Positions 18,032 to 19,389 of a DNA stretch of 19,389 nucleotides are shown here, one piece after another. Source of the stretch: Ectocarpus siliculosus (lineage: Eukaryota; Sar; Phaeophyceae; Ectocarpales; Ectocarpaceae); contig FN649728.1 in NCBI GenBank assembly GCA_000310025.1, positions 6,471,959-6,491,347 on the forward strand. Direction: 5' to 3'. The position numbers were made by a program, and so were the translations under genes. The notes under the pieces were generated by a model. The model did no database searches. It had not been told where the DNA came from and saw nothing but the letters and a program-made list of their open reading frames with translations. Every line of letters starts with the position of its first letter. The stretch's first letter is position 1.

Positions 18032-19213
18032 CTCTGTCTCTCTCTGTCTCTCTCTCTCTCTCTCTCGCTGTCTCTCTCTCTCTGTCTCTTTCGCCCTCCC
18101 TCTCGCTCTATTTCTCTCTCTCTCTCGGTGCCTCGCTCTCTCTCGATCGTGTTTGTCCTTGCTGGTTGTTGTCTTGAGCGTGCCGATTGTTGCATGAGTG
18201 TTCCCGTTCCCATTTTGCCAACTCGCCCCGGGATCGCTGCCACCTCGTCGAGAAAAGCATGTACTGCTGGTAGTAGCAGTCGTCGTCCGCATACGCTTCA
18301 TGTCCTCTCGCACGGCTAACTGCTGTGTCTGTAGAGTCTTCTTCGTGATCCCCACCGCGTGTTTCTCCAGATTTACTGTCAGCCGCCGAGGAAAGCATGT
18401 GTTACTGCTGTAGCTGTCGCAGTCAGCACACGTTTCCCATCCTCTCGCACGCTGCTGCTGTGTGATTGTCGCGGCCTCGTCGCTCCCCGCCCCCTTTTGT
18501 ACAGAACTGCTGCCACCTCGTGGAGAAAGCGCTGGAAAGGTTTCCTAATGATGCCAGCATTCAGACGCAGGGGTGCCGGGCGGTAACCAACCTTTTCAGC
18601 GGGGAAGAGAACATCAGAAAAGTGAGTGTCGTCCCGTTTCGCCATTCCTTTTCTTTGTTTTCCACGGCGCCAGGAAAACTTCGTATTTGCTAAAATTCAC
18701 GCCGGTTGACATCCTACGTGAACAAATACGAACGCATTTTGGTATTAAGTACTTTTCCTTGGTTTAATGCAATGATACTTGAGAGAATATCGGGAGAATG
18801 CCAACGAAAGAGGCGATGTGAATATATATATATTTTTCCGTCGTCCGGTACGCTGTAGAGAGAGAAACCAAGTGGGAATACCCAAGCATTTGCTTGAAAC
18901 AATATGAACCTGCACCCTTTTTTGCACGTACCCCGAGTCCCGAGGCCGAGGGGATATTTCCGTTCTCCTCCCCGCCCCCCGCGTATGGGCGCACGTAAAA
19001 AATGTAATTGCACTCAGTTCAAGCATCACCAAAATCCGTTCGTATATTTGTGTATTTTTTTCTTTTTTGTAAGCTTGGGCAAGGCCGGGCCTGCGAGCTG
19101 GTGACGGAGGCATTGCGGAGCTTTCCCATGGACCACGATGTGCAGATCGAAGCCTGCGGAGCCGTGGCCAACCTCGCCAACAACAGCAAGAGCAACCGGA
19201 TCAAGCTGGGACG
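16480..19213 (+). CDS. Armadillo-repeat protein, N-terminal part (continues past window)
   Basis: Four exons: 16480-16638, 17752-17904, 18505-18621, 19074-19213 (at least 189 aa). The first begins ATG with an in-frame TGA at 16459-16461. It encodes a very basic N-terminus (MFGRKRGAKASRGASKGN) followed by a helix-like PERMAVLANLAAAEN. The next three each supply about one armadillo-like unit: a helix such as CNAVATVMSMFP, CHLVEKALERFP or CELVTEALRSFP, then VQVEACRAVEALA, IQTQGCRAVTNLF or VQIEACGAVANLA, then an N-rich turn and a LG-type linker. Junction phases are 0, 0, 0. The last exon ends phase 2 at a GTGAGA donor. ARM repeats form binding superhelices; the partner and cellular role are unknown. 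The basic tail could favour nucleic-acid binding or nuclear location, which is inference. Further exons should lie beyond 19389. Confidence 0.85.
16718..16788. repeat. Dispersed repeat copy B
   Basis: GGGGAAGTTGGGTTGGGGAT, then ATAGGGTCTGCGTACCCGCT and CCCTGTTCTTTTTTCCCT, aligns to 15291-15360 with small indels. Similarity may reach 16860 through GAAATAGAGAGCGAC. Confidence 0.65.
17195..17237 (-). mobile_element. Retroposon-like 3' tail, copy 4
   Basis: A T-rich tract leads into TTATGATACAACGAATCCAT and CTCTATC, matching copy 1 with one or two changes. Homology ends soon after, at CCCGTAG. It is oriented on the minus strand within intron 1 of the ARM gene. Confidence 0.6.
17533..17696. repeat. 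~79-bp diverged tandem duplication in ARM intron 1
   Basis: TTTCCCTCCTGCGATGCTCG at 17533 recurs as TTTCCCTTCTGCGCTGCTCC near 17612. Both continue through TTGTTTCGAKAAGGTRGYGG, a GGTGGGGAT block and ATAGTGGA-like sequence. There are two units. Confidence 0.75.
17912..18126. repeat. (GT)n and long (CT)n microsatellites in ARM intron 2
   Basis: About 25 bp of GT begins a few bases after the splice donor. A pure CT run follows (17955-18026) and then an interrupted CT tract to about 18126. On the minus strand it yields long Arg/Glu-repeat frames, which are artefacts of the microsatellite. Confidence 0.95.
18236..18531. repeat. ~135-bp tandem repeat overlapping an ARM exon start
   Basis: GCTGCCACCTCGTCGAGAAA (plus AGC) at 18236 is nearly identical to the coding start of exon 3, GCTGCCACCTCGTGGAGAAA (18509-18528). 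A middle, more diverged unit starts near 18376. The first two units also share AAGCATGT..TACTGCTG, CAGTC and a CCTCTCGCACG-ACTGCTGTGTG-type segment. The period is roughly 132-138 bp, with the third unit entering the exon. Confidence 0.75.
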
Positions 19214-19348
19214 GTGAGAGGGAGGGGTGTCGTGTATCAATTTGGAGGGAAGGGGTGGGTGCGGCGGCGGTCGGCCGTAAGGGGGAAAGCTGGGACGGTC
19301 AGCGAGGGGTGTGCTGTCCAAGAGGTTTTGGTGCGGTGGGCCGTACGC
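19203..19348. repeat. 84-bp tandem duplication spanning the last ARM exon's 3' end
   Basis: AAGCTGGGACGGTGAG at 19203, which is the exon end plus donor, recurs as AAGCTGGGACGGTCAG at 19287 inside the intron. Both continue through GAGGGGTGT, GGTG(C/G)GG and GG(C/G)CCGTA-type segments. The downstream copy has GTCAGC where the real donor has GTGAGA. Confidence 0.75.
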
Positions 19349-19375
19349 GGGGGGGGGGGGGGGGGGGGGGGGGGG
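19349..19375. repeat. Poly-G run (27)
   Basis: Twenty-seven consecutive G residues near the window end are followed by C and a T-run. It could form G-quadruplex structure or mark an assembly problem. Confidence 0.9.
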
Positions 19376-19389
19376 CTTTTTTTAACCCC

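Noticed and set aside
17603-18355. 250-codon minus-strand frame with a long Arg/Glu repeat
   Set aside because: It is the antisense reading of the CT/GT microsatellite in an ARM intron and runs over a real plus-strand exon.

Overview
The window is nuclear DNA of a eukaryote, most likely a photosynthetic stramenopile and plausibly a brown alga (Ectocarpus-like). This rests on short exons (roughly 75-380 nt) separated by introns mostly of 0.35-1.7 kb, many microsatellites and homopolymer runs, a phosphatidylinositol phosphate kinase C-terminus, an armadillo-repeat protein, and a bacterial-type SmpB carrying a presequence that looks like bipartite targeting to a red-lineage plastid. No prokaryotic operon, rRNA, tRNA or CRISPR array was seen. 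The species assignment is inference.

Layout: (1) bases 1-822 hold the last two recognisable exons of a plus-strand phosphatidylinositol phosphate kinase gene, cut by the window start. (2) 823-3294 is mostly non-coding, with simple repeats. (3) 3295-8216 is a five-exon, plus-strand smpB gene, complete from start to stop (predicted 270 aa). Its exon phases and protein continuity agree at every junction. Its first intron carries two oppositely oriented tails of a poly(A)-ended repeat family. (4) 8217-16479 is 8.3 kb with no securely identified gene. It holds a possible RGS-like exon pair near 9.5-9.8 kb, CAG/GTT microsatellites, another retroposon-like tail, a dispersed GC-skewed repeat, a foldback element and several long chance frames. 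(5) 16480 to the window end is the 5' part of a plus-strand armadillo-repeat gene: four exons, with the gene running off the end.

The three genes share an orientation but no pathway. The kinase belongs to phosphoinositide signalling, SmpB to rescue of stalled ribosomes (probably in the plastid), and the ARM protein is a likely binding scaffold of unknown role.

The most interesting signals are structural. Two introns (one in the kinase, one in smpB) appear to use GC instead of GT donors. Several introns contain two- or three-copy diverged tandem duplications, and in the ARM gene two of these include pieces of the adjoining exon. Four copies of a short element ending in poly(A) mark an apparent SINE/LINE-like family. 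I found no clear evidence of a wholly new multi-gene system.
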